Shown piece by piece: positions 42,833 through 51,806 of a stretch of DNA of 64,000 nt. Origin of the DNA: Mesorhizobium sp. (GTDB taxonomy: Bacteria > Pseudomonadota > Alphaproteobacteria > Rhizobiales > Rhizobiaceae); assembly GCF_017306545.1 (NCBI RefSeq), contig NZ_JAFKID010000011.1, positions 105,314 to 169,313 of the forward strand, given 5' to 3'. The notes under the pieces were generated by a model, which worked only from the letters and a program-made list of their open reading frames with translations, searched no databases and was not told the DNA's origin. Each line of letters starts with the position of its first letter. Within the stretch, counting starts at the first letter, position 1. The translations under genes and the position numbers were made by a program.

Positions 42833-43818
42833 TCCCGCTCCCCGGCGCTCTGCTCGTCGAAGCCGATCAGGTTCCAGCTCTGGCGCATGTGCGGCGGCAT
42901 CGGGGCGGTGACGTCGAGCACGCCCTGCCCCGGATGCGGAATGCGGATGCGGCGGGCATGCAGATGCAGCCGGTTCTGGATGCCGCCGGGAAATTCCCAA
43001 TTGGTGTCGGCCTCGAAATATTTCGGATCACCGATGATCGGGCAACCGATGAAGGCGGCATGGACGCGCAACTGGTGGGTGCGGCCGGTGTAGGGCTCCA
43101 TCTCCAGCCAGGTCAGGGCGCGGGCCGCCTGCTCGACGACGCGATAGAAGGAAACCGCATGGTCGGCGCCCTTCTCGCCATGTTTGGCGACGCGCATGCG
43201 GTCGCCGTCCGGCGTCTGCTCCTTGACCAGCCAGGTCGAGATCTTGTCCTCGCGCTTCGGCGGCACGCCCTTGACCAGCGCCCAGTAGGTCTTCTTCGTC
43301 TCTCGGGCGCGAAAGGCTTCCGAAAGCTTCATGGCGGCAAGGCGGGTGCGCGCCACCACAAGCACGCCCGACGTGTCGCGGTCGAGGCGGTGGACGAGGC
43401 GCGGCTTCTCGCCCTTCTTGTTGCGCCAGGCTTCCAGCATGTCGTCGACGTTGCGCGTCACGCCCGAGCCGCCCTGCACGGCGAGCCCCGCCGGCTTGTT
43501 GAAGACGAACACCTTGTCGTCCTCGTGCAGCAGCATCTTGGCCAAAACGTCGGCGTCGTCCTGGTTGCGGATCGAATGGCCGGTGAGGTTGGCGGCATCG
43601 CCTTGTCTGTCGACGTCCAGCGGCGGGATGCGCACCACCTGTCCCGGCTCGACGCGCGTATCGGTCTTGGCGCGGCCGCCGTCGACGCGCACTTGGCCGG
43701 ACCGCAACAGTTTCTGCAAATGGCCGAAGCCGAGGCCCGGATAATGAGCCTTGAACCAGCGGTCGAGGCGCATGCCCGCTTCGCCTGCTTCAACGGTAAT
43801 TTGTTCGACGCCTGCCAT
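42829..43818 (-). CDS. rluC: RluA-family 23S rRNA pseudouridine synthase (RluC)
   Basis: A 329-residue pseudouridine synthase. An S4 RNA-binding domain covers about residues 14-60 (MRLDRWFKAHYPGLGFGHLQKLLRSGQVRVDG). The catalytic motif HRLDRDTSG is at 143-151, with Asp146 as nucleophile. Later motifs PYTGRTHQLRVHAAFIGCPIIGD and LHARRI complete the fold. RluC rather than RluD is inferred from the S4 domain and length. It heads the rluC-eamA-atp12 operon. Confidence 0.88.
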   Translation of the reverse strand: MAGVEQITVEAGEAGMRLDRWFKAHYPGLGFGHLQKLLRSGQVRVDGGRAKTDTRVEPGQVVRIPPLDVDRQGDAANLTGHSIRNQDDADVLAKMLLHEDDKVFVFNKPAGLAVQGGSGVTRNVDDMLEAWRNKKGEKPRLVHRLDRDTSGVLVVARTRLAAMKLSEAFRARETKKTYWALVKGVPPKREDKISTWLVKEQTPDGDRMRVAKHGEKGADHAVSFYRVVEQAARALTWLEMEPYTGRTHQLRVHAAFIGCPIIGDPKYFEADTNWEFPGGIQNRLHLHARRIRIPHPGQGVLDVTAPMPPHMRQSWNLIGFDEQSAGERE

Positions 43819-43859
43819 GACCGGCTATCTGCCGCGCCTTTGCAGCGGCGGCAAGGGCT

Positions 43860-44237
43860 TCAGGCGAGATTTCTGACGAGCCAGAAGGCGGCGAACAGGG
43901 CGAGAATGCCGCCGATGACCGAAACCAGCACATAGGCCAGTGCCGGGCCGAGCGCGCCGCGTTCCCACAGCGTGGCGAAATCGAGCGAGAAGGAGGAGAA
44001 GGTGGTGTAGCCGCCGAGGATGCCGGTGGCGACGAACAGGCGCAACTCGTTGGACGCGCCGAAGCGCCGCGCCAGCAATTCGATGAAGGCGCCCATGACG
44101 AAGGAGCCGGTGATGTTGATGATCATCGTGCCCCAGGGATAGCCGGAGCCGAAGAGGCGCATGGCGCCCATGTTGAGGAGGTGGCGGATACCTGCCCCGA
44201 TACCGCCGCCGACGATCACCAGCCCGAGATTCAGCAT
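43860..44237 (-). CDS. crcB: fluoride channel CrcB (Fluc)
   Basis: A 125-residue four-helix membrane protein that exports fluoride as a dual-topology dimer. Family marks are GAGIRHLLN, GTMIINITGSFVMG with the polar track Asn, and the GGYTTFSSFSLD loop with the conserved Phe and Ser residues. No fluoride riboswitch was seen upstream. It ends 41 bp before rluC. Confidence 0.92.
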   Translation of the reverse strand: MLNLGLVIVGGGIGAGIRHLLNMGAMRLFGSGYPWGTMIINITGSFVMGAFIELLARRFGASNELRLFVATGILGGYTTFSSFSLDFATLWERGALGPALAYVLVSVIGGILALFAAFWLVRNLA

Positions 44238-44306
44238 GGCCGATGTCTAGAACATCGGCCATGCCGGGAAAAGCCAAAAGCGATTGCGGGAAGCGTCCGC
44301 GCCCGC

Positions 44307-45599
44307 CTACTGCGACAGCATGGCGTAGCGGATGACGAACAGCACCGCCACGATCCACGTCGCGGCGTGGATGACGCGCCATTTGCCGGTGGCGGCCTTG
44401 AGGATGACATAGCTGATGAAGCCGAAGGCCAGGCCGTTGGCGATGGAATAGGTGAACGGCATGATGATGGCCGTCAGCGCCGCCGGCGTCGCCTCGGTGA
44501 CGTCGGCCCAGTCGATCTCCACCAGTTCGTGCAGCATCAGGCCGGCGACGTAAAGCAGCGCCGGCGCGGTGGCATAGGCCGGCACGGAGGCGGCCAGCGG
44601 CGAGATGAACAGCGCCGCCAGGAAAAGCAGCGCGATGGTCAGCGCCGTCAGCCCGGTGCGGCCGCCGGCCTGGACGCCGGAAGCGCTCTCGACATAGGCG
44701 GTGGTGCTCGATGTGCCGAGCAGCGAGCCGACGGTGATGGCGGTCGAATCGGCCAGCAGCGCGCGGCCGAGATTGCTCTGCTTGCCCTCCTCGATCAGCC
44801 CGGCGCGCTTGGCGACGCCGATCAGCGTGCCGGTGGCGTCGAACACCTCGACCAGCACGAAGACCAGGATGACATGCAGGAAGCCGGCATGCAGGGCGCC
44901 CATGATGTCGAGTTGCAGGAAGGTCGGCGCCAGGCTCGGCGGCGCCGAGACGATGCCGTGGAACTCGGTGACGCCCAGCGCCATCGACGCCAGCGTGACG
45001 ACGAGGATGCCGATGAGGATCGCGCCTTTGACCTTGAGCGCATCCAGGCCCGCGATGACGAAGAAACCGAAGATGGCGAGCAGCGTGCCGGTGTTGCCGA
45101 GATCGCCGAGGCCGACCAGCGTGGCCTGGTTGGCGACGACGATGCCGGCGTTCTTCAGCGCGATGATGGCGAGGAACAGGCCGATGCCGACGGCGATGGC
45201 GCTGCGCAGCGAGCGTGGGATGCCGCGGATCAGCCAGGCGCGCGCGCCGGTGACGGTGAGCAGCAGAAAGATCATGCCGGAGATGAAGACAGCGCCCAGC
45301 GCCTGCTGCCAGGAGAAGCCCATGGCGGCGACGACGGTGAAGGCGAAGAAGGCGTTCAGCCCCATGCCCGGCGCCATGCCGATCGGCCAGTTGGCGAAAA
45401 GGCCCATCACGGCCGAACCAAGGGCGGCCGCCACGCAGGTGGCGACGAAGATGGCGCTGCGGTCCATGCCCGTCGAGGACAGAATGTCCGGGTTGACGAA
45501 GATGATGTAGGACATCGTCAGGAAAGTGGTCACGCCAGCGACCACTTCGGTGCGCGCGGTGGTGCCGTTCTCCGACAGTTTGAAAAGCTTCTCGAGCAT
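44307..45599 (-). CDS. AzgA-type NCS2 purine permease
   Basis: A 430-residue transporter of the AzgA (adenine, guanine, hypoxanthine) branch of NCS2. Diagnostic stretches are TTFLTMSYIIFVNPDILSSTGMDR, GMAPGMGLNAFFAF, LVEVFDATGTLIGVAKRAGL and LGTSSTTAYVESASGVQAGGRTGLTAL. It differs clearly from the xanthine-type NCS2 gene at 23.5 kb. ATG 45599 has GGGAGGA upstream. A 345-bp gap with a nested palindromic element separates it from rarA. Confidence 0.92.
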   Translation of the reverse strand: MLEKLFKLSENGTTARTEVVAGVTTFLTMSYIIFVNPDILSSTGMDRSAIFVATCVAAALGSAVMGLFANWPIGMAPGMGLNAFFAFTVVAAMGFSWQQALGAVFISGMIFLLLTVTGARAWLIRGIPRSLRSAIAVGIGLFLAIIALKNAGIVVANQATLVGLGDLGNTGTLLAIFGFFVIAGLDALKVKGAILIGILVVTLASMALGVTEFHGIVSAPPSLAPTFLQLDIMGALHAGFLHVILVFVLVEVFDATGTLIGVAKRAGLIEEGKQSNLGRALLADSTAITVGSLLGTSSTTAYVESASGVQAGGRTGLTALTIALLFLAALFISPLAASVPAYATAPALLYVAGLMLHELVEIDWADVTEATPAALTAIIMPFTYSIANGLAFGFISYVILKAATGKWRVIHAATWIVAVLFVIRYAMLSQ

Positions 45600-45944
45600 C
45601 GTTCCTCCCGGTCGCCGTGTGGCTGCCTGCCTGCCCGATAGCCGTGCCGCGCTCCCCTTGCGGGCTACGCGGCATGCGGCCATCCCTCCAACCCGTAGTC
45701 TGTCGCCCAACCGGTGCGCGGTGCGCAAGGGGCTACTCGGCCGGGTCGGTTTGAAGCTGTTTCAAGTTTTCAGATTGCTGTGGCGGTCGGTTTACCGCCA
45801 CTCCTGTCCCCTCCCCGCAAGGGGGAGGGAGACGCCGACGCCGGCCTTCCGCCAAAATCGCCGGCGTCGGCGCGGTGGAGCGCTGCCGCAAAATTCCCCT
45901 CCCCCTTGCGGGGAGAGGTTAGGGGTTGGGGGGCGAGCCGAAGG
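45600..45944. other. 345-bp gap between rarA and the AzgA-type gene
   Basis: No gene was found. Most of the rarA-proximal half is a nested palindromic element (45781-45930); the remainder is the leader of the AzgA-type permease. Confidence 0.6.
45781..45930. repeat. nested palindromic intergenic element
   Basis: Perfect 19-bp arms CTCCCCGCAAGGGGGAGGG (45811-45829) and its complement (45897-45915) enclose a second perfect 12-bp inverted repeat CGCCGACGCCGG/CCGGCGTCGGCG (45833-45844 and 45861-45872). A small TGGCGGT/ACCGCCA hairpin (45781-45800) stands at one edge. The whole resembles rhizobial mosaic repeats; the family name is not certain. Confidence 0.8.
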
Positions 45945-47270
45945 TCACTCCCCTCGCTCGCGGCGCAGTTTCGCCCAATAGTCCAGGCGCTTGCGGATGT
46001 CGCGCTCGAAGCCGCGTTCGGGCGGATCGTAGAAGGTCTGGCGGCCCATTTTCTCGGGAAAGTAATCCTGGCCGGAGAAAGCGTCCGGCTCGTCATGGTC
46101 GTAGCGATAGCCGGAGCCGTAGTCCTCTTCCTTCATCAGTTTGGTCGGCGCGTTGAGGATGTGCTTCGGCGGCAGCAGCGAACCATACTGCCTGGCGGCG
46201 GCCCTGGCGGCCTTGAACGCGGTATAGACCGCGTTGGATTTCGGCGCGGTGGCGAGATAGACGCAGGCTTCGGCGAAGGCCAGTTCCCCTTCCGGCGAGC
46301 CGAGGAAATCGTAGGCGTCCTTGGCCGCGTTGGCGACGACCAGCGCCTGTGGGTCGGCCAGGCCGATGTCCTCCACCGCCATGCGCACCAGCCGGCGGCC
46401 GAGATAGAGCGGGTCCTCGCCAGCGTCGAACATGCGGGAAAGATAGTAGAGCGCCGCGTCGGGATCGGAGCCGCGCACGGATTTGTGCAGCGCCGAGATC
46501 AGGTTGTAATGGCCATCCTGCCCCTTGTCGTAGATCGGCGCGCGACGCTGCACGATGCGCTGCAAACCCTCGGCGTCGAAAACCTCGCCCGGCTTGGCGG
46601 CCCGCCAAACCTCTTCCGCCAGCGTCAGCGAGGCGCGGCCGTCGCCATCGGCCATCCGCGCCAGCATCGCCCGCGCCGCGTCGTCCAGCGGCAGCGGGCC
46701 GCCCTGCGTGGCCTCGGCGCGCTTGAGCAGGCTCTCGATGCTGTCCTCGCCGAGCGAATGGAACACCAGAACGCGGGCGCGCGAGAGCAGCGCGGCGTTG
46801 AGTTCAAAAGACGGGTTTTCCGTCGTGGCGCCCACCAGGACGATGGTGCCGTCCTCCATGACGGGGAGAAAGCTGTCCTGCTGGGCGCGGTTGAAGCGAT
46901 GGATTTCGTCGACGAACAGCAAGGTCTGGCGGCCGTTGGCGCGGCGCAGGCGAGCCGCCTCGAACACTTTCTTCAAATCGGCGACGCCGGTGAAGATCGC
47001 CGAAATCTGCTCGAAGGCGAGCTTCGTTTCGCCCGCCAGCAGCCGCGCCACCGTGGTCTTGCCGGTGCCCGGCGGCCCCCAGAAGACCATGGAACCGAGC
47101 GAACCCGAATCGATCAGCCTGGTCAGCGCGCCGTCAGGCCCGGTCAGGTGCTCCTGGCCCACCACCTCGGCAAGCGTCTTCGGCCGCAACCGGTCTGCGA
47201 GCGGTTGTCCAAGGGGCGGCTGGCCGGGCGGCGCCTTTTGCGATTCGTCGTGATTGAAAAGATCGGCCAT
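45945..47270 (-). CDS. rarA: replication-associated recombination protein RarA
   Basis: A 441-residue AAA+ ATPase of the RarA/MgsA/WRNIP1 family that acts at stalled replication forks. Walker A is GPPGTGKT (65-72) and Walker B LLFVDEIHRFN (D121, E122). Sensor segments are VGATTENPSFELNAALLSR and the C-terminal tetramer domain has ALHKSVRGSDPDAALYYLSRM and HILNAPTKLMK. ATG 47270 gives the usual N-terminus. It follows the degP-like gene with a 67-bp gap. Confidence 0.94.
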   Translation of the reverse strand: MADLFNHDESQKAPPGQPPLGQPLADRLRPKTLAEVVGQEHLTGPDGALTRLIDSGSLGSMVFWGPPGTGKTTVARLLAGETKLAFEQISAIFTGVADLKKVFEAARLRRANGRQTLLFVDEIHRFNRAQQDSFLPVMEDGTIVLVGATTENPSFELNAALLSRARVLVFHSLGEDSIESLLKRAEATQGGPLPLDDAARAMLARMADGDGRASLTLAEEVWRAAKPGEVFDAEGLQRIVQRRAPIYDKGQDGHYNLISALHKSVRGSDPDAALYYLSRMFDAGEDPLYLGRRLVRMAVEDIGLADPQALVVANAAKDAYDFLGSPEGELAFAEACVYLATAPKSNAVYTAFKAARAAARQYGSLLPPKHILNAPTKLMKEEDYGSGYRYDHDEPDAFSGQDYFPEKMGRQTFYDPPERGFERDIRKRLDYWAKLRRERGE

Positions 47271-47337
47271 GATGGCGCGAATATAGGCGCGGCCGGCGCC
47301 GTGAACCAGCGCCGGCCGCAGCAACCCACAGGCCGGA

Positions 47338-48825
47338 TCAGTAGCGCAGCACCTGCCTGAGGAGTTGGCCGTTGCGTTCGATGGTGAAACGCCACCAGCG
47401 CGTATTCTGCTGCGCGGCCTGCGCCAGCTTATCGGCGCTGTCGATGGTGGTGCCGTTGACCTCGCGCACGATGTCGCCCGGCTGGAAACCGAAATCGCCC
47501 GCCGGCGAATTGCGGTCGACATTCACCACCGCCACGCCCTTGAGGTCTGCCTTCATGCCGAGGCGCTGCGCCAGCCGCGGCGACAACTGCGCCACCTTGG
47601 CGCCGGCGAAGGGGCTGCGGCCGCGCAGCAGCACCTCGGTTTGCGCGGCGCCTTCGGGCGCACGCTCCAGCGCGACCTCGACCGTCTTTTCCTGGCCTTT
47701 GCTCAGGATGCCGAGTTGCGCCGTCGTTCCGATCGGCTGCGTCGCCAGCCGATAGCCCAGCGCATCGACGTTCTCCAGCGCGGTGCCGTTGAAGGTCAGC
47801 ACCACGTCGCCGGGCGTCAGCCCCGCCTTCTGCGCCGGCGCGTTCGGCTCGACCGCCGACACCAGCGCGCCGTGCGGCGTTTCCATGCCGAGCGATTCGG
47901 CGATCTGCGGCGTCACCAGATCGAACGTCGCGCCGATGTAGGGTCGCTCGAAATATTCGGAGCCGGATTTGGCGGCCTCGGCGAAGGCGCGCACCATGTT
48001 GGACGGGATGGCGAAGCCGATGCCGATCGAGCCGCCGCTGCGGCTGTAGATGGCCGTGTTGATGCCGATCAGCTGGCCGGCCATGTTGATCAGCGCGCCG
48101 CCGGAGTTGCCGGGATTGATGGCGGCGTCCGTCTGGATGAAGTAGCCGGAATCGGAGACGCCGATGTGGCTGCGGGCAAGCGCCGAGACGATGCCGCTGG
48201 TGGTCGTCTGGCCGACGCCGAACGGATTGCCGATGGCGAGCACAAGGTCGCCGACCTCAAGCGCGTCGGAATCGCCGATGGCGACGACCGGGAACGGCTT
48301 GTCGGAACTGATCTTGAGCACGGCCAGGTCGAGCGTCTCGTCCTTGAGCAGTATCTTGGAGGTGAACTCGCGCCCGTCGGAGGTGGCCACCTTTACCTCG
48401 TCGGCATCCTTGATGACGTGGAAGTTGGTGACGATGACGCCGCTCGGATCGACCAGCACGCCGGAACCCAGAGACGACTGCGCACGCGGCTGCGAACGGC
48501 CGAAGAACTCCTCGAAGAAGGGATCGCCGTCGAAGGGCGACGTCACCTTGGCCGTCTGCGAGGCATAGACGTTGACCACCGCCGGCGCGGTCTGCTTGAC
48601 CAGCGGGGCGAAAGACAGCTGAATCTCGTCGCGGCCGAACGGCACGCGGCGGTCCGGGCCGGCGGTCGGATTGTCGCCCTCGACGCCGTGCAGCAGGTCG
48701 GTCAGCACTTCCGAAAGGCCGGGCTCGTTGTTCTTGTCTTCGGCGAAGGCGCGGCCGGCGATGAGCGCGGCGCAGAGCGCCATGAAAGCGTAGAAGAGAT
48801 AGAGCGACGGCCTTCTGGCGCGCAT
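47338..48825 (-). CDS. DegP/DegQ-family periplasmic serine protease
   Basis: A 495-residue HtrA protease. It has a signal peptide (1-28, ending GRAFA), a trypsin-like domain with triad H136 (TNFHVI), D166 (TLDLAVLK) and S241 (NPGNSGGAL), and two PDZ domains (about 285-375 and 400-490). It performs quality control of misfolded envelope proteins. ATG 48825 has GGAGG 8-9 nt upstream; longer frames lack a signal. It lies downstream of the ribosomal cluster, beyond its terminators. Confidence 0.92.
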   Translation of the reverse strand: MRARRPSLYLFYAFMALCAALIAGRAFAEDKNNEPGLSEVLTDLLHGVEGDNPTAGPDRRVPFGRDEIQLSFAPLVKQTAPAVVNVYASQTAKVTSPFDGDPFFEEFFGRSQPRAQSSLGSGVLVDPSGVIVTNFHVIKDADEVKVATSDGREFTSKILLKDETLDLAVLKISSDKPFPVVAIGDSDALEVGDLVLAIGNPFGVGQTTTSGIVSALARSHIGVSDSGYFIQTDAAINPGNSGGALINMAGQLIGINTAIYSRSGGSIGIGFAIPSNMVRAFAEAAKSGSEYFERPYIGATFDLVTPQIAESLGMETPHGALVSAVEPNAPAQKAGLTPGDVVLTFNGTALENVDALGYRLATQPIGTTAQLGILSKGQEKTVEVALERAPEGAAQTEVLLRGRSPFAGAKVAQLSPRLAQRLGMKADLKGVAVVNVDRNSPAGDFGFQPGDIVREVNGTTIDSADKLAQAAQQNTRWWRFTIERNGQLLRQVLRY

Positions 48826-48874
48826 GAACGAATCCTCCGAACGGGTCCGGCGCCATTGTCGCAACGATTGTGCA

Positions 48875-49030
48875 AAATGAAAGGCCGCACGGAGCCAATC
48901 TCCGTGCGGCCGGTAAGGAAATTTGCCGGGCGCCTTGGCCGGCGCCCGGCTTCTCGCTCTATTGCGCTTTTGCGGATCGAGTGACGATCCACAGACCAAC
49001 GCCGCAACGAAAAAGGGGCCCGAAGGCCCC
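48875..49030 (-). terminator. three successive terminator hairpins ending the ribosomal cluster
   Basis: In minus-strand order after rplQ: GGGGCC-CGAA-GGCCCC (49015-49030) followed by TTTTTCGTT, then a 10-bp stem GCCGGGCGCC/GGCGCCCGGC (48925-48950), then a 12-bp stem GGCCGCACGGAG/CTCCGTGCGGCC (48883-48911) followed by TTTCATTTT. The first is a classic terminator 27 bp after the rplQ stop; the last two add insulation before degP. Confidence 0.88.
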
Positions 49031-49056
49031 TAATCCATTCGCGAATGCCGCGTTTA

Positions 49057-49482
49057 TTAAGCCGCGGCTTCCTCGGCGCCTTCCGCCTCGAGGCGGGCGC
49101 GATCGGCCGCACCCTTGGCCGAGGTGTCGCGGTCGACGAACTCGATAACCGCCAGCGGGGCGTTGTCGCCCTGGCGGAAACCGGCCTTCATGATGCGCAG
49201 GTAGCCGCCGTTGCGGTTGGCGTAGCGCGGCGCCAGCGTCTCGAACAGGCGCTTGACGACGCCCTCGTTGCCGATCTGCGCGATCACCTGGCGGCGTGCG
49301 TGCAGGTCGCCGCGCTTGCCGAGCGTAACCAGCTTTTCGACGATCGGACGCAGGTCCTTCGCCTTCGGCAAGGTGGTCACGATCTGCTCATGCTCGATGA
49401 GCGAGACGGCGAGGTTGGCGAACATCGCCTTGCGATGGCTCTGGCTGCGGGAGAAGCGGCGGCCCTGGAAACCGTGGCGCAT
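49057..49482 (-). CDS. rplQ: 50S ribosomal protein L17
   Basis: A 141-residue L17, which binds near the peptide exit tunnel. The family opening [34 protein letters not shown] and the [23 protein letters not shown] helix are present. The C-terminus is extended with an Ala/Glu-rich tail after the core. It is the last gene of the cluster, 103 bp after rpoA. Confidence 0.96.
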   Translation of the reverse strand: MRHGFQGRRFSRSQSHRKAMFANLAVSLIEHEQIVTTLPKAKDLRPIVEKLVTLGKRGDLHARRQVIAQIGNEGVVKRLFETLAPRYANRNGGYLRIMKAGFRQGDNAPLAVIEFVDRDTSAKGAADRARLEAEGAEEAAA

Positions 49483-49585
49483 GGGTCTTTTCCTTCTTCA
49501 GTTGTTCAAGAGGCCACGGCCCCTGATGGTTTTCCGCATGACCGTCGGACCGGGCGGCTCAACGCCCCGGCCCTTGGAATCACGC

Positions 49586-50596
49586 TCAATACTGGTCTTC
49601 GTAACGCTTGGCGAGGTCTTCGATGTTCTCCGGCGGCCAATCCGGCACTTCCATGCCGAGATGCAGGCCCATGGCGGCGAGCACTTCCTTGATCTCGTTC
49701 AGCGACTTGCGGCCGAAGTTCGGGGTGCGCAGCATCTCCGCCTCGGTCTTCTGGATCAGGTCGCCGATGTAGACGATGTTGTCGTTCTTCAGGCAGTTGG
49801 CCGAACGCACCGACAGCTCCAGCTCGTCCACCTTCTTGAGCAGCGCCGGGTTGAAGGCGAGCTCGGTGACGGCCTCGGTCGCCACTTCCTTGTGCGGCTC
49901 CTCGAAGTTGACGAACAGGCCGAGCTGGTCCTGGAGGATGCGGGCGGCGAAAGCCACCGCGTCCTCGCCGGTGATCGAACCGTCGGTCTCGATCGCCATG
50001 CTCAGCTTGTCGTAGTCGAGCACCTGGCCCTCGCGGGTGTTCTCGACCTTGTAGGACACCTTCTTGACCGGCGAGTAGAGCGAGTCGACCGGGATCAGGC
50101 CGATCGGCGCGTCCTCGGCGCGGTTGCGCTCGGCCGGCACGTAGCCCTTGCCGGTGTCGACGGTGAACTCCATGCGGATTTCCGCGCCCTCGTCCAGCGT
50201 GCAGATGACGTGGTCGGGGTTGAGGATCTCGACATCGCCAACGGTCTGGATGTCGCCGGCGGTGACGGCGCCCGGACCCTGCTTGCGCACGACCATGCGC
50301 TTGGGGCCGTCGCCTTCCATCTTGATGGCGATTTCCTTGATGTTGAGGACGATGTCGGTCACGTCCTCGCGCACGCCGGCGATGGAGGAGAACTCATGCA
50401 GCACGCCGTCGATCTGCACCGCCGTCACGGCAGCGCCGCGCAGCGACGACAGAAGCACGCGCCGGAGCGCGTTGCCGAGCGTGAGGCCGAAGCCGCGCTC
50501 GAGAGGCTCGGCGACCAGCGTCGTCACCGTCTTGTTCTTCGACGAGAACTCGATCTTGTTCGGCTTGATCAGTTCCTGCCAGTTTTTCTGGATCAT
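49586..50596 (-). CDS. rpoA: RNA polymerase alpha subunit
   Basis: A 336-residue alpha subunit. The N-terminal dimerisation domain includes [39 protein letters not shown]. The C-terminal domain, which binds UP elements and activators, includes [48 protein letters not shown] 50596 follows GGAAGGAAGG; the longer frame upstream is not conserved. It is preceded by rpsK and followed by rplQ. Confidence 0.97.
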   Translation of the reverse strand: MIQKNWQELIKPNKIEFSSKNKTVTTLVAEPLERGFGLTLGNALRRVLLSSLRGAAVTAVQIDGVLHEFSSIAGVREDVTDIVLNIKEIAIKMEGDGPKRMVVRKQGPGAVTAGDIQTVGDVEILNPDHVICTLDEGAEIRMEFTVDTGKGYVPAERNRAEDAPIGLIPVDSLYSPVKKVSYKVENTREGQVLDYDKLSMAIETDGSITGEDAVAFAARILQDQLGLFVNFEEPHKEVATEAVTELAFNPALLKKVDELELSVRSANCLKNDNIVYIGDLIQKTEAEMLRTPNFGRKSLNEIKEVLAAMGLHLGMEVPDWPPENIEDLAKRYEDQY

Positions 50597-50703
50597 GTTG
50601 CCTTCCTTCCGTTTCCCCGCCACCATCCAATCGTGGCGAGCGACCTGGAAAAACCGCGAAAGCGCCTGCTGTTCGCAGGCGCCCCACGGCACTCGGTATC
50701 GTG

Positions 50704-51093
50704 TTAGACGCGCCGCTTCTTGCGCGGGCGGCAGCCGTTGTGCGGGATCGGCGTCACGTCGCGGATCGAGGTGATCATGAAGCCGGCGGCCTGGAGGGCG
50801 CGCAGCGCCGATTCACGGCCGGAGCCGGGACCGCAAACCTCGACCTCGAGGGTACGCATGCCGTGCTCCTGGGCTTTCTTGGCAACGTCCTCGGCCGCCA
50901 TCTGGGCAGCGAACGGGGTCGACTTGCGCGAACCCTTGAAGCCTTGAGCCCCCGCCGACGACCAGGCAATCGCATTGCCCTGCGCGTCGGAAATGGTGAT
51001 CATGGTGTTGTTGAAGGTCGAATTGACGTGGGCGACGCCCGACGAAATGTTCTTACGTTCGCGGCGGCGAACGCGGGTGGCTTCCTTGGCCAT
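50704..51093 (-). CDS. rpsK: 30S ribosomal protein S11
   Basis: A 129-residue S11, which contacts mRNA in the 30S platform. The conserved [30 protein letters not shown] and the C-terminal [16 protein letters not shown] are complete. A 142-bp gap containing an unusual 8-mer-based hairpin separates it from rpsM. Confidence 0.97.
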   Translation of the reverse strand: MAKEATRVRRRERKNISSGVAHVNSTFNNTMITISDAQGNAIAWSSAGAQGFKGSRKSTPFAAQMAAEDVAKKAQEHGMRTLEVEVCGPGSGRESALRALQAAGFMITSIRDVTPIPHNGCRPRKKRRV

Positions 51094-51150
51094 GTCTTTC
51101 CTTTCAGTCGATCTCTACGCCGCCGTAGTTCCAGCGGCTACACCTTGGAG

Positions 51151-51233
51151 AAGGGGAGTAAGGGAATAGGGCAGTAGGGGAATAGGGAAGAACCCAACCT
51201 ATTGCCTTACTCCCCTATTCCCTTATTCCCCTA
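51151..51233. repeat. inverted array of degenerate 8-mers after rpsM
   Basis: The left arm (51151-51190) is five units fitting TARGGSAR in sequence: AAGGGGAG, TAAGGGAA, TAGGGCAG, TAGGGGAA, TAGGGAAG. The right arm (51199-51233) is four complementary units fitting YTAYTSCC. Together they form a long imperfect hairpin that begins immediately after the rpsM stop. A second copy lies at 55836-55918. Confidence 0.85.
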
Positions 51234-51235
51234 AA

Positions 51236-51604
51236 TCACTTCTTCTTGCCGGCAATCGCCTTGGCCGGACCCTTGCGGGTGCGGGCGTTGGTGTGCGTGC
51301 GCTGGCCGCGGACCGGCAGGTTGCGGCGGTGACGCAGACCGCGGTAGCTGCCCAGATCCATCAGCCGCTTGATGTTCATCGAGACTTCGCGGCGCAGATC
51401 GCCTTCGACCTGGTAGTCGCGGTCGATGGTCTCGCGGATGGCAAGAACCTCGGCGTCGGTAAGCTGGTTGACGCGACGGTCAGCCGGAATGCCGACCTTG
51501 TCGACGATTTCCTGGGCAAACTTCTTGCCGATGCCGTGAATGTACTGAAGCGCGATGACGACGCGCTTGTTGGTCGGAATGTTGACGCCGGCTATACGAG
51601 CCAT
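51236..51604 (-). CDS. rpsM: 30S ribosomal protein S13
   Basis: A 122-residue S13 at the 30S head, contacting L5 and P-site t[36 protein letters not shown] and the basic tail [28 protein letters not shown] are intact. It begins 202 bp after adk; that gap carries hairpins GGCCGCC/GGCGGCC (51753-51775) and GCCAGC/GCTGGC (51625-51639), possibly a separate leader. No rpmJ precedes it, as is usual in this group. Confidence 0.97.
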   Translation of the reverse strand: MARIAGVNIPTNKRVVIALQYIHGIGKKFAQEIVDKVGIPADRRVNQLTDAEVLAIRETIDRDYQVEGDLRREVSMNIKRLMDLGSYRGLRHRRNLPVRGQRTHTNARTRKGPAKAIAGKKK

Positions 51605-51806
51605 TTTTCCTCTTCTCCATATGGGCCAGCAAGGCTGGCGCTATCCAAGATGTCCCGCGTCCGGTGGAGCCCGGCCCTTGCGGGAGTTCCAGTTCAAAGC
51701 CGTCTTGCCTCGTCCGTGCGGACAAGCAAGCCTCGTGCCTGATCGGGAGACGGGCCGCCATACGCCACGGCGGCCTCCCCGTCAAGTGCGACCGTTCATT
51801 TTCAGG

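Noticed and set aside
43860-44306. Fluoride riboswitch upstream of crcB
   Set aside because: The 69-bp gap between the AzgA-type gene and crcB has no recognisable crcB-motif core.
51605-51806. rpmJ (L36) between adk and rpsM
   Set aside because: No frame with the L36 Cys/His pattern was found; its absence here is normal for alphaproteobacteria.
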